DNA of 64,000 bases. Source: Synanceia verrucosa (Eukaryota > Chordata > Actinopteri > Perciformes > Synanceiidae). Under the pieces are notes generated by a model that ran no database searches, had not been told where the DNA came from, and was given only the letters and a program-made list of their open reading frames with translations. The position numbers and the translations under genes were made by a program. Below, piece by piece: positions 41,593 through 52,508 of the stretch. The stretch covers positions 14,868,906-14,932,905 of the forward strand of contig CM056550.1 in the NCBI GenBank assembly GCA_029721515.1, read 5' to 3'. Position 1 is the stretch's first letter. The number at the start of each line of letters is the position of its first letter.

Positions 41593-42389
41593 TTAGCAAC
41601 CATAAAGCAGGTTGATCCTCATGATGTCCCAGTAGGACATGCCCTGCCTCTGGCCGATCTGGACGTTGGGGTCAGGGATGGGGGTGATGGAGTCCATGCC
41701 TTGCTGGATGGAGAAGGCTGTTCTTCCGTAGTGCATGATGGAGGAGTAGTCGTAGGGAGTGTTCAGGTTGTTGGTGTTCTGCCTGTAGAAGTTGTAGGCC
41801 ATCTGCGGGTCGATGTTCTCCCAGTTGATCCTGACGTAGTAGTCGCGGTCGCTCCTGGTCTGCTCGTGCTGGAAGCCCAGAGCGTGGTTGATCTCGTGCT
41901 GGATGATGCCGTGGTAGAGGCAGCCCTGCCTGTTGAGAGAGAGGACCTGTCTGCCTCCCGTTCTGCCCAGAGCCGAGAAGCATCCGGCTTTGTTCTCGAT
42001 GCTGATGTAGTCGTGCTCGTTCTGACGGGGACGAAGCGGAGGCAGGTGCTGCTGTGGAAGGACTTCATGGCGTAGTCGATCTTCTGCCACTCCCAGCTGG
42101 TGAACTGGCTGCTCACGGTGAAGGGAATCATCACCAGGCCGTTGGAGGCTTTCCTCCACAGGCAGCTCTGGGACCAGCACGTCATGGCGTTTCTGGTTGT
42201 GGGAGCCAATATGTCTCCTTCCCACAGCATCTCATCGGTGGCGTTGTTGGTGGTCAGGATCCTGGCGCTGATGTCGACGGTGTCGTCTTGGTCCACTTGG
42301 GCCTCTGCTCCACTTCCTTCCTCCATGAGAGGATGAGCCTGAGAGAGGCCGAGCAGGAGCAGCAGCAGCAGGCTGGCAGAGGGACTCAT
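41593..42389 (-). pseudogene. hce: High choriolytic hatching enzyme, copy 2, one-base frameshift
   Basis: Same intronless gene as copy 1, but a run of five G in copy 1 (37290-37294) is four G here (42027-42030). The frame therefore shifts after STCLRFVP (about residue 121), before the zinc site, and runs into unrelated residues. The rest of the enzyme, including HEINHALGFQHE and the Met-turn, is intact in the next frame down to the stop at 41593. Other differences are few: Ala for Gly at residue 42 of the prodomain and YYVRINW for YYDRINW after the zinc site. Promoter and 3' end are preserved. It is a very young pseudogene, or a working gene with a homopolymer sequencing error. Confidence 0.88.
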
Positions 42390-42472
42390 CTTCAGGGTGG
42401 GTCTGGTGGCTGTGGAGCTTCTGTGGAGAGACTCCTTGAAGCTTGATGTTTGACTCAGGTCAGTCCAGGCTC

Positions 42473-42478
42473 TTTATA
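42473..42478 (-). promoter_or_regulatory. TATA box of HCE copy 2
   Basis: TATAAA on the minus strand, 84 bases before the start codon, in the same context as copy 1. Confidence 0.65.
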
Positions 42479-42692
42479 CTCTCCTCTAGAGGTGTGTCTG
42501 CAGCAGGATTATGGGTCGGGGTCCACACTGCTAGGCCTAAATAAACCTCTTCAGGCAGGACTCCACAGACAAACCTACTGTTTCAACATGGTTTGTTATC
42601 TCTGCTCATTAGATGGATGAACACAGAGGGGATACTGGGAGGGACGTGTTGAACTAGACATCTAAAACCATCTTCAACCAAAGAGACTTCAC

Positions 42693-43392
42693 CCTTACTT
42701 GAACATTTCTTGGAATGTTTGGACATACATGATACACCGAATCCCCACTATTGATACAATGTGATACAGTGTGATTCAAAAATGATTTGATAACGATATG
42801 ACTTAATTACAAAGAGATTCAGTTTGATATCATGTGATCCATTTTGATACAGTTATTTGCAATACTGGAGTTTATTAGCCCACATCAGGGGCCTCATTTA
42901 TCATTGTGGATGCATGTTTTTTTTGCATGATTTTCTCTGCCATATTTTTGATCTATCAAACCAAAACCTGATGGGGAAAAAGCACAGACATTTACAACCA
43001 GTCTGACCATGATGTACAATTTACGCCATAGTTTACATGCTTTTTGAAGACAGGGGAACTGGAGATGTAGAATCAGAGAATTATATGTGAGGGAGAGAGG
43101 AGGAGTGGACATCAAATAATGCATTATCATGTCCATAATGGTTTTTATCTGTAAGGCTTTCACAGATGCTCATAGACGCTTCACAATGGTAACAATTACA
43201 AAAACTTCAAATATTGTTTCTTATGGATTCATCTTCCACATTTGGTCTTTTCTGCTTCAAATGTTTTTGTAATGATCCTCGCACACTGGGGGTGGGAATG
43301 CCAGACATCCTGCGATTCAATATTATCACAATATTATGTATCATGATATATTCTGTTTTTCACCTTTCGAAATGCATATAATTTCCCCAAAG
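42693..43392. other. Intergenic, probable old repeats
   Basis: No gene. GGGGCCTCATTTATCATTGT near 42890 recalls the end of a common fish MITE, but no partner end was found. Confidence 0.35.
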
Positions 43393-43441
43393 TAGTGGTT
43401 AGCACTGTCACCTCACAGTAAGAAGGTAATGGATTCGATTC
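43393..43441 (+). mobile_element. SINE S1 head fragment
   Basis: AGTGGTTAGCACTGTCACCT and CAGTAAGAAGGTAATGGATT: only the tRNA-like head, cut off where the Tc1 remnant begins. Confidence 0.6.
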
Positions 43442-43602
43442 CAGTGGTGTAAAGCACGCTGCCACTGGACTCTAGAGCAGTGGAGACGCCTTCTCTGGAG
43501 TGACGAATCACGCTTCTCCATCTCTATGGATTAGGAAGGGGATGTCACTTAATTCATATGAGAGTCAAGGCTGGTGAGCGACTACTTTTGGCAATATTGT
43601 GT
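43442..43602 (+). mobile_element. Tc1 deletion derivative
   Basis: A piece of the same Tc1 family as 13736-14987 in opposite orientation. Transposase codons around the first catalytic region (CTCTAGAGCAGTGGAGAC, GAGTGACGAATCACGCTTCT) are joined directly to the 3' end (CTATGGATTAGGAAGGGGAT) and terminal repeat GGTGAGCGACTACTTTTGGC. About 0.57 kb of transposase is missing. It then merges into a GT array. Confidence 0.8.
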
Positions 43603-43662
43603 GTGTGTGTGTATACACGTACATATATATGTATATATATATGTGTGTATATATATATATGT
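43592..43662. repeat. (GT)n / ATGTATAT microsatellite
   Basis: GT run followed by AT-rich words with ACGT, starting in the terminal GTGTG of the Tc1 remnant. Confidence 0.85.
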
Positions 43663-43732
43663 ATAAACATCGAAAACGTCAAGCATCACTGACTTTACGG
43701 CTCAGTCACCAAAGCTATGAAACAAGTTTGGT

Positions 43733-43738
43733 TTTATT
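43733..43738 (-). terminator. Possible polyadenylation signal of the zinc-finger gene
   Basis: AATAAA on the minus strand about 320 bases after the stop codon. Confidence 0.4.
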
Positions 43739-44054
43739 TGTAGAAACACTGTTTTTACAAAATAAAAGTATTATCGAGCACAGACATACAAATTATATAG
43801 CCTTAATAAAAGAAAATACAGGCTGCACAGAAACCAATAATCCTCCACAGGAACATTTTCATGTGTTCATTTCAGTCCCTCCATCTGAGAGGTGAGATTG
43901 GACATTGATTCTTGACCTTACAGAGATCGGTTGTTAAAATCATCACTTCATTTGTTTAGTCTGTACATGCACTGCCCAATTTGTTGTTGTTGTTGAGAAA
44001 GAAAAGAAAGTTAGGAAATCAAAAAAATAAGATTACCAGGCTGCGTTCCAGCTT

Positions 44055-46224
44055 TCAGTGCTTGACTTGATTTGTGAGACACCTTTCACTCAGGGTCACA
44101 CTCAGTACTGAGGTTTGATCTGAGGACATGCCAGTCTGACTTGGTTTATCTGCCATATGTTTCCTCATGTGAACCACCAGGTTGCCTTTCTGTGCGAATA
44201 ACTTGTGACATTCTTGGCACTGATAAGGTCTCTCTCCTGTGTGGATCCTTGTGTGATTGACCAGGTCTGACTTTTGACAGAAGTTCCTCCCACAGACCTG
44301 GCACTGATAGGGTTTGTCCTCTGTGTGGATCCGGATGTGTCTTATTAAAGTCTTCGTCAGGGAGAAACATTTGGTGCAGCGAGGACACTTGTATGGTTTC
44401 TGCGCTGTTCCTGCTTCAAACTGAACCATGAGCTCGCTGGATTTTCCTGAACTTCTTCTCAGCGGGACGTTTGTAATTCTGGACTCTGTCTGACCTTCAC
44501 CCTGTTCATGATCATGTGTGGTCCTGTCTGATACTCCACCATCAGCTCCAGCTGGCTCAGCTTCAATGTGATCAACTGTGACTTTATCTATATCAGCAAC
44601 ACGCTGGATTTGGTAAAGACACAGAGGCTGCAGAGACTCCTGATCAAACTCACTTTTATCATTAGGAGTGACAGCAAGTGGAAATGTCCTAAAAATGTCC
44701 AGCTCTTCAGCCTTTCTGGTCGGGGTCACTGACCTGAGTTGAGCTTCTTCTGCCTCCACCTTTTCACTGGAACACTGATATGGTTTCTCCACAGTGTGGC
44801 TAAGCTGTGGACTTCTCCCACGCCACTGACACTTGTATGGTCGGCTGCCTCTGTGTGTTCTGGTGTGAATAATGAATTCAGACCTGAAGCTGAAGCAGCG
44901 CTCACATAACTGGCACTGGTAAAGTGACGAGTTGTCCTCTGGATGCTTTTTGACATGTTGTACCATTGTCTTGTTGGAAGAAAAGCCGCTCAGGCAAACG
45001 GGACATTTGAAGGGCTTCTTCCTCTTGAGGATTTTCACAGAGGACTGTGGGTGGTCATCCTCCTGTTTGGCATCAGTCGGTATCTGCTGCTCATTTGGAC
45101 TGGCAGGAGAGTCTGGATGAGTGTTGTTCAGGTTGGGACAGAGTTGAGTTGACTGTGACCTGGTGTTTTCATTCCCACTGGCAGCAGGCAGCTGCAAACC
45201 AGAGTGCAGCTTCACATCTGGGACAGATGTTTGGAGAGAGTCTGAAGCAAAGGAGAGAACAACATTTATTTCACAGCCAGGCGCTATCTGCTTTTCTGAC
45301 ACGTCTTTCTACTTATATTCATCTTTCATTATACTTTTTTCATACTTTTGCAAATATGTTGACGTTTTAAAGACCCTAAAGTAACGTCCTTCAGAATGTT
45401 TGATTAAAGTTGCAATCTGACTCAAAAGAACTACAGTTTATGAGTCTTGAAGGTGTTACTGACAGCATCAGTCACTATTGCTGCCTTATCACTACAGAGA
45501 CTGTCAGCCTGGCTCTCTATTTGCTGGTTTTACTACTGGCTGCATAAGTGTCACCTTATTAGGGCTGGATATTGTTCAAAATGTTTTGATACAGTGTCAA
45601 TTTTGGTACCTTACCGGTTCAAGAACAATATTTTTGTCAGTACCTCAGTAAATTATTTTTGTGCAATTTAGGCTTTAATCATGCTCATCATCAATATATT
45701 AATGTAATATCATTATTTTATTATGATTTTTGTTATTATTATTATATCCATAGAGACATCTGAGAGCATGGCTCACAGACACTTGAGTATTGGAATTTAG
45801 CACTGAAAAATTATTCATTTTGTGATACCTGATAGAATCAGAGCTTTTCAGTCAGTGCTACAAAAGCACTGAAGTTAGGTACCCAGCCATACACCTTATT
45901 TGTACGCTGGGTGGACAACAAATACGCAACCTCTCTGAGGTGCTGGAAAAATCCCTAAAGTTGCTCACTTCAAAAGCGACAGACATCGATCTGTGTCATG
46001 ATTTCCTTTGGAGAAGTCAAACTCCTCATAAACTCACTTTCACTCTGTGAAGTGGCCACGTCCAGCAGTCTGCGGTGGCTGTCCACCACCCACTTTGAAC
46101 AGGACATTTCCTTTTCATATTCCATCATGGATCGTTCTACAATCTTGAAGATCTCCTCAGCAGCTGTGGACAAACGCTCGTTGATGAGTGCTCTCAGCAG
46201 CTCCATCTTCAGAGCTTTCACCAT
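44055..46224 (-). CDS. C2H2 zinc-finger protein, two coding exons
   Basis: Probable nuclear DNA-binding regulator. Coding exons 46224-46038 and 45241-44055 (donor GAAA|GTGAGT, acceptor GCTTCAG) join in frame to 457 residues. The first exon encodes a helical region (ALINERLSTAAEEIFKIVER, then RRLLDVATSQSE) of the type found at the N-terminus of many fish zinc-finger proteins that lack a KRAB box. Five canonical fingers follow: about residues 140-162 (FKCPVC), 170-192 (YQCQLC), 346-368 (YKCPRC), 374-396 (YQCQVC) and 402-424 (YQCQEC). A degenerate one at about 198-222 keeps one Cys and lacks the His pair. The last three are linked by TEDKPY and TGERPY linkers. An acidic linker separates the two clusters. 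The reading frame does extend upstream of 45241, but that part is intron. The specific gene is not recognised. Confidence 0.85.
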
Positions 46225-46318
46225 GCTGAGGTGTCCAGGGGTGAGAGCGTTAGTGTAGTCACTCCTTATCGCTCCACCTGAACGGGGTCCTCAGATCCCA
46301 GCTAGCTCCGGCCATGTC
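46225..46318 (-). other. Zinc-finger gene leader exon with small upstream frame
   Basis: An acceptor (CTTTGCAG) at 46319 opens the exon that carries the start codon. Before it is a short frame (MAGASWDLRTPFRWSDKE, stop at 46246), which could lower translation. Further 5' donors at 47087 (CAGG|GTAAGT) and 46654 (GACAG|GTAAGC) suggest alternative noncoding first exons, with transcription starting between about 47100 and 47340. Confidence 0.5.
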
Positions 46319-47389
46319 TGCAAAGACACATCAAGCAAAAATACTGAAGGTAATGTGGTGAATTAATATGTTTGGGGTTTTGTACAGCATTACAACCTCA
46401 ATGCTGAATCAACAGTTTTCTGTTTATTAGCGTTCATACATGTGTTGCTCTGGATCTTTTCCCTCTTTCTCTGTGTGATTTAATGAAATCTAACAGAGCT
46501 TTCAGTTTATATCACAGCCCAGGTCCTGCAGGGGAAGCAGAAGCACTTTTGTTCATCTCCAAATAGAATAGAGGACTTGTCTGTTTGTTGTCTTATTTGA
46601 GTAGCCACATTTAGTTTGCTTAATCTCTTGTTCACTGTTTGGTGTTTGCTTACCTGTCTCTGAAGGTTCTGGAGAGCCAGGGATCATGTTGTTTAAAATA
46701 CACTTCGCCAGGAGAAAAGAACTAAATTCACTGTAGATTAACATAAAGTGGTGGTTTCCAGGTTCAGACTTGGTTCTCAAAATACTTTGAAATGACAAAA
46801 TTATATTAAAAATGCAGATGTTATGTGAAGTTTAGTGTTCTACACGTTGGAAAGCGTAAAATCTTTCTTTTATAATCCATGACAAGCGTAATGTGTCTAT
46901 GGACAGGTATGCTGTTTCATGTACGCATGTGTACGTTTAGAGGCAGGAAATTACACGAGCTGGAGCTATCACTGTCATGTCAGACAAAACTGAACTGCTC
47001 CAGGTAACATGACCTGGACAAACATGACGTTGTTTCTGTCATCTTGTGTCCAACAGACCAGCCGGTAGCTGAAGTGTTGTACTTACCCTGCTGACAGTTA
47101 CTCTTTTGAGTTAGCACAGTTAGCTTAAACAGCCGAGCTGTCGTCATACAAACGACTTTAAGAGAGGAAAAACAAACAGTGGACACAAACTGAGGACTGT
47201 TTTTCTTAGTTTGCTAAGCACGAAAAGCTCCACAGCTTACTGGGCAGCTACACCGCTGTGCAGGGCTAGCTAAAGTGCGCTAATGCTAAAAACATTACAC
47301 AGGTTACAGAGGGTTCCGCTTCCTCTACGGTACCTTTTATTGTCCCGATAACATTAGCGCCACCTAATGTTCAACTCCAGCATGCATAC
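46319..47389. other. 5' introns and promoter region of the zinc-finger gene
   Basis: Contains the two candidate leader exons mentioned above. No TATA box seen near 47100-47340. Ends at the ATAC target duplication of the solo LTR. Confidence 0.4.
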
Positions 47390-47723
47390 TGTCGCAGCCT
47401 CTCCTGTGCTTGCAGGAGCGTTTCCTGCTGCAGACAGAGAGCCGCCTGGGCTCAGTATAAAAGCAGGCTCCTCTGCCCACAGGTAACACTTGGTTTGTTT
47501 TGTTGCAGTTTTGTTTTGTTTGACTTTCATTTCATTCACAATCACACGTACAGATTCACTCACATATGCACCTTGCAGACACCATACATAGTTAACATAG
47601 TCACATCCCATACTCGTTATTATTGTTTGAATTTAAAATACATGTTGCAATAAAATCATGAAATTGGCCTCAACTGTCCATGTCTCCTCATATTTGCCAC
47701 AGGGTTTGAGCCGGCCTGTGACA
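47390..47723 (+). mobile_element. Solo LTR with 4-bp target duplication
   Basis: 334 bp starting TGTCGCAG and ending CTGTGACA (short inverted ends, TG...CA), flanked on both sides by ATAC (47386-47389 and 47724-47727). Inside are TATAAAAG at 47456-47463 and AATAAA at 47649-47654, the normal order of an LTR promoter and polyadenylation site on the plus strand. No internal retroelement genes adjoin it, so recombination between two LTRs is the likely origin. Confidence 0.8.
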
Positions 47724-47906
47724 ATACCAATTCCTTTCTTACAAGCAGATCAAAAGGTATGCCAATATTTCACATTTAAACAGTCCATTAATGTCCTTAA
47801 AACACACATTGGACAGTCTCATCATAATTATAAATTATTTTTCCACATGATGGCAGCAACACTACTTATACAGCTGATGGTCAACCAGAGGCCTTACAGC
47901 CCAGAC

Positions 47907-48676
47907 AGGCCTGCTGCTAGCACCTGCTGCTAGCACCTGCTGCTAGCATCTTCTGCTGGCACCTGCTGCTAGCACCTGCTGCTAGCATCTGCTGCTAGCA
48001 CCTGCTGCTAGCACCTGCTGCCAGCATCTTCTGCTAGCACCTGCTGCTAGCACCTGCTGCTAGCATCTTCTGCAGGTGCTAGCATCTTCTGCTAGCACCT
48101 GCTGCTAGCAGCTGCTGCTAGCACCTGCTGCTAGCACCTGCTGCCAGCATCTTCTGCTAGCACCTGCTGCCAGCATCTTCTGCTAGCACCTGCTGCTAGC
48201 ATCTTCTGCAGGTGCTAGCATCTTCTGCTAGCACCTGCTGCTAGCAGCTGCTGCTAGCACCTGCTGCTAGCATCTTCTGCAGGTGCTAGCATCTTCTGCT
48301 AGCAGCTGCTGCTAACACCTGCTGCTAGCATCTTCTGCTAGCACCTGCTGCCAGCATCTTCTGCTAGCACCTGCTGCCAGCATCTTCTGCTAGCACCTGC
48401 TGCCAGCACCTGCTGCCAGCATCTTCTGCTAGCACCTGCTGCCAGCACCTGCTGCTAGCATCTGCTGCTAGCACCTGCTGCCAGCATCTTCTGCTAGCAC
48501 CTGTTGCTAGCACCTGCTGCTAGCATCTTCTGCAGGTGCTAGCATCTTCTGCTAGCAGCTGCTGCTAACACCTGCTGCTAGCATCTTCTGCTAGCACCTG
48601 CTGCTAGCACCTGCTGCTAGCATCTGCTGCTAGCATCTTCTGCTAGCACCTGCTGCTAGCATCTTCTGCTAGCACC
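47907..48676. repeat. 13-bp minisatellite with GCTAGC cores
   Basis: About 58 units of 13 bp, mainly ACCTGCTGCTAGC and ATCTTCTGCTAGC, with ACCTGCTGCCAGC and AGCTGCTGCTAGC variants. Several places contain GCAGGTGCTAGCA, the inverse complement of the unit, giving local hairpins. A larger repeated pattern of about 100 bp is visible (for example 48061 on and 48196 on). Confidence 0.93.
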
Positions 48677-49074
48677 AAAGAGTTAATGAAAACTAGTGGA
48701 CAGTTATCAATAAATGGTTGAAAGAGGTAGCTGATAGCAAGAAATAAACTTCATAGTTAAAATGAATGAATGAACAGTCGATACTAAGCTCAGAGGTTAT
48801 GAATACATTTTTTGAAATGGTTGGATAAAAGTATTGAACGAATGGTTGAGAAATATTTAGTTAAAATAACGGATAAACAGTTGAAATATTTAGCTAAAAA
48901 TAATGAACAGTAAAAATGTTTAGCTAAAAGTAATGAATAAACATTTGAAACATTTAGCCAAAAGTAATGAACAAATGGTTGAAATATTTACCTAAATGTA
49001 ATGAATAAGCAGTTAAAATATTTAGCTAAAGATAATGGACAAACAGTTGAAATATTTAGCTAAAAATTATGAAT
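48677..49074. repeat. Diverged tandem repeat of about 45-55 bp
   Basis: Phrases such as AATGAA(T)AAACA(A/G)TTGAAATATTTAGC TAAAA recur about six to eight times between 48710 and 49070 (GTTGAAATATTTAGCTAAAA near 48881 and 49045; TTGAAACATTTAGCCAAAAG near 48942). Imperfect and old compared with the arrays on both sides. Confidence 0.75.
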
Positions 49075-49340
49075 AATATATATATACATATATATATATA
49101 TATACACGTATATGTATATATGTATATATATACATATACATGTATATATATATATATATATGTATATATATACATATATATATATATATGTATATATATA
49201 CATATATATATACATATATATATATATATGTATATATATACATATATATATATATATGTATATATATACATATATATACATATATATATATATATATGTA
49301 TATATATACATATATATATATGAAATATATATATATATTA
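49075..49340. repeat. TATATATACATA array
   Basis: About 265 bp of TA with regularly placed GTATATATATACAT words, highly self-complementary. Confidence 0.95.
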
Positions 49341-49450
49341 TTACCCTGAGAATGTGATGATCTCCAAATTATAGTTTTAAACCACAAGACATATTACCCT
49401 GTTACCGCACTATTATTTATTGACATTTTATCATTCCTTGTGCATCCTGG

Positions 49451-49452
<2 letters not shown>

Positions 49453-49487
<35 letters not shown>

Positions 49488-49593
49488 TATATATATATAT
49501 ATAGGTATATATATATATAGGTATATATATATATACCTATATATATATATATACCTATATATATATATACCTGTATATATATATATATATATA
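49453..49593. repeat. TATATAGG / CCTATATA palindromic array
   Basis: Left half has (TATATATAGG)n, right half (CCTATATATA)n, meeting near 49525-49535, so the whole forms one long inverted repeat. Confidence 0.93.
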
Positions 49594-51782
49594 ATTATTG
49601 ACCTGCGGCTCCAAATGTTTGAGGTTGATTCTATGGTCACAGTGTTTGATCCATCCATGGAGTCCATGTGCATTCAAGCCATTGTACCTGTATGTCACCC
49701 TAGATGGCAGCATCGACCTTCCACAGTTTCTGTTTCTGCAGCAGTGATCCACCTTCCTGAAGTTTCTGAGATGATCCCACATAAACTTTGAGCTTTTCCT
49801 CAGTGATGTAAAAAGGCTGCAATAATTATTAGAAACCAGCAGAAATATTGTAAGAGTTGAAAAGCTACAACAAATTAAAGTGTGACGTTTATTTTCAGAT
49901 GATGTTCCTGTGAGCACTACGAGTAATAGGAGTGATCAGTAAAGTGGTGAACAGCCAGCCTGCCCGTTCCTGTTGTTGTGGGGTGGGAGTTTCCAGCTAT
50001 ACAGCTCAAGGGAAGCATCACAGGATGTCCTTTTCCTCATTCCTCAAGGATAGAATGACTCCATGTTTCTGTGGTTCACATGTGTGTTTCTATTAAATAA
50101 CCAAACTTTCCAGTGTGGCAGTAATCTGGGAGGACTGCCTGTGTTTTTTCAGTCATTGCACTTTGACTTTATTTGATAATAGTAATATATATATATATAT
50201 ATATATACATATATACAGATAGCTATTGTACAAATTTATCCACATTTCTGACTTCAAATCAATTTGAAAAATGAATATAAAGTTGTCCAGAAACTGAATT
50301 TTGTCATACAACCTTTTGATGAGATTTCATACAAAGGTGCACAGCCATGATTTGTTTGTAATAACACTTGTATTAGTGCTGTATTCTTGTTTTTAGTATC
50401 GGTCCTATACGCTGTTTTCAAAGATTTCTCCACCCTGACAATGTACGAATAGGAATAGGAATTCTGGAGATATTCTGGAGCAAAACAGTCAAATGTAACT
50501 GGAATCCAGAACAATCCGTCTTTTTAAGGATAACTCCAGTCTGTTAAAACTTGTTGTAAAGTCGTGATAGTTAAACTCGTTAACATAGTTAAAGTCGTTA
50601 AACATACAGTATTACGTCATGTCTTCAGCTGGTTCTGCTATGATTTAATCTCCTCACTGTTTTTAACTAAAGAAAAAGAAAGTATGGTACTGTATGTATA
50701 TATGTGTATATGTTCCTGGTCTTGTCATTGATTATTATCTGACAGCTGTGGATGAATCATCATGAAATGTCTCATTAATGCTGTTTAAGGGACACAGACT
50801 CTTTTGCTCAAAGAAGAATTGGGAAAAACAACACAACAAGGTTTTGTCCATGAAGTATGAGGCCAGAGGAACTCAAACATTTAATTAACTACCTGCTGTT
50901 TTGTGTAAAAACTTCAGACTGTGGAAATACTTTTGTCCATCATTCCAAGCATTCATCGAGAAAACATTTGATCTGGGAAAAAGAGCTTGAAACAGTCACT
51001 TTACATGGATAGAAACAAGCTTGACTAATGTGTTAGAGAAAAGTAAAACTGCCCTTTGTATTACAGTTAACACACCTACTCTCTGCTTCTTCAGCCTGCA
51101 TCCTGTCATCCTCTTTAATGAGCGTTTATTTCCATTTCAGGTGCGCTCACTTTCAGTTTTATCTCATCTGTCTCTTTATCGCCTCCTTCCCATATCATAC
51201 AGGACGACCAGCCAGTATTTCATCTAGAAGTACAAAATCATAAATCATTGCCTATGATTCATGGTGCCCAGAGCTGAAGTTATTTTCTTACTTTCCGTGT
51301 GTTTCTCCACGAACGTCCAGCAGAACAAGCGATCATTTTCATAAAAGGACATTGTTTGAAAATAACTTTGTGAGGTATGTAACAAGTAAGGCCATGGTGA
51401 CTTCAAAAGTCTCTGAAATAATAAGAACAATAATGATAATAATCATACTTTTTGTATGTTTAAGTATGAGCAGTGTACAAAAACAGCCTGCAATGTTCTG
51501 ACCTGTGGAAATGATGTATAAATAGGACAAAAAAATAATGATTCTTTAAACATGCTAACTTTGTGTGTGGTGATGGCAGTGTACAGTGGGGTTTGATGAA
51601 CCTGAAAGACCCTAAAGCTTCTGCACGGCAGAGGAAAACAGAGCTGGGTGATGATTCTTTATGGATTTATCACCATAGTTGTTATTACAAATATCCTAAA
51701 TTCCCAAAGAAATTCCCAAGATTGTTCCTTAAACATTTGAGCTTGTGTGGGTGGGTAACGTTAAGACCATGTGTGGGTGTAA
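49594..51782. other. Intergenic, nothing recognised
   Basis: No gene recognised. Short TA run at 50187-50212. Confidence 0.4.
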
Positions 51783-51900
51783 GATGAGATAAGATAAAGA
51801 TTTTACTGTATATTTTTCTCACCAACAGGGGAATTTACAGGGTTACAGCAGCAACAATCGAATAAAAGCCTATGTAAAAAAAAAGTAAACAAGCAGAAAA
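51783..51900 (-). mobile_element. LINE 3'-end remnant, minus orientation
   Basis: AGATAAGATAAAGATTTTAC and AACAGGGGAATTTACAGGGT look like the complement of a LINE 3' terminus with its short tail repeat. Confidence 0.45.
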
Positions 51901-52189
51901 AATGCATCAAAAATAAACAGGTAACAAGGTGCAACTGATAGGTTATTTAAGTGAGTAAATATATGCAGTGTGTGTGTATATATATATATATACAGCACTC
52001 ACACAGTCGTGGCATCAGCTCAGAGTGAAGCACTATGAAGGAATGAGCTCGACAGCTGCTGGGGGAATCCTACTACTCCATCAGGTCACATGGTCCACAC
52101 ACTCTATCCCTCTGATCCCTCCACCCTGTCTGCACTAATGCTGCACAGTGAGGGAGGGTTTAGAGGAAGGAGGAGGAGGAAGAGGAGAG

Positions 52190-52508
52190 GCTGTGAGCCC
52201 AGATTACCACCGACCACACAGTGAAGCAGGCAGCAGCCTGCAGGACAGAAAGAAAGGAAACATATTCACTCCTTCTGTTCAGCTGCCAGGAAAAAAGAGG
52301 GACTGCACCCAGAAGAGTGAAGGACAAAAGAAAAGAGAGGAGGAGTGCCGAAGTGTTTGAGACGACGCTGCTGTCACAGAGGAGGAGGTGATGTGAGTGT
52401 GACCCTGCAGCTTTGATACACATCATCATCATCATCATCATCATCATCTACTGAGGACCATGTGAGGACCAGGAGCCAGACCAAGTCCTGCTGAACACCA
52501 TGGCCCAG
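52190..52508 (+). CDS. Probable first exon of an unidentified gene (M-A-Q)
   Basis: A start codon at 52500-52502 in a strong context (CACCATGG) is followed by only two codons and then a good donor, CAG|GTGAGG (52508|52509). The purine-rich DNA before it (52148-52400, AGGAGG and GAGAGG words) and a (CAT)n run (52421-52447) look like a leader. Two start-stop elements, ATGTGA at 52391 and 52460, precede the ATG. The leader start is a guess. No second exon was recognised in the following 11.5 kb, so the gene cannot be named. Alternatively the site is chance and this is noncoding DNA. Confidence 0.4.

Larger units (their letters stand above)
41363..42692 (-). repeat. Hatching-enzyme tandem segment, copy 2
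   Basis: Counterpart of 36621-37954, offset by about 4.74 kb. Same strand, including TATA box and polyadenylation signal. Confidence 0.93.

Noticed and set aside
45242..45302. Start of the zinc-finger protein at 45302
   Set aside because: A good acceptor at 45243-45242 and a matching-phase donor at 46037 show that the residues before 45241 are intronic; the upstream exon supplies a typical N-terminal region.
47907..48676. CRISPR-like regular repeats
   Set aside because: The units are contiguous without unique spacers, in animal DNA; it is a minisatellite.
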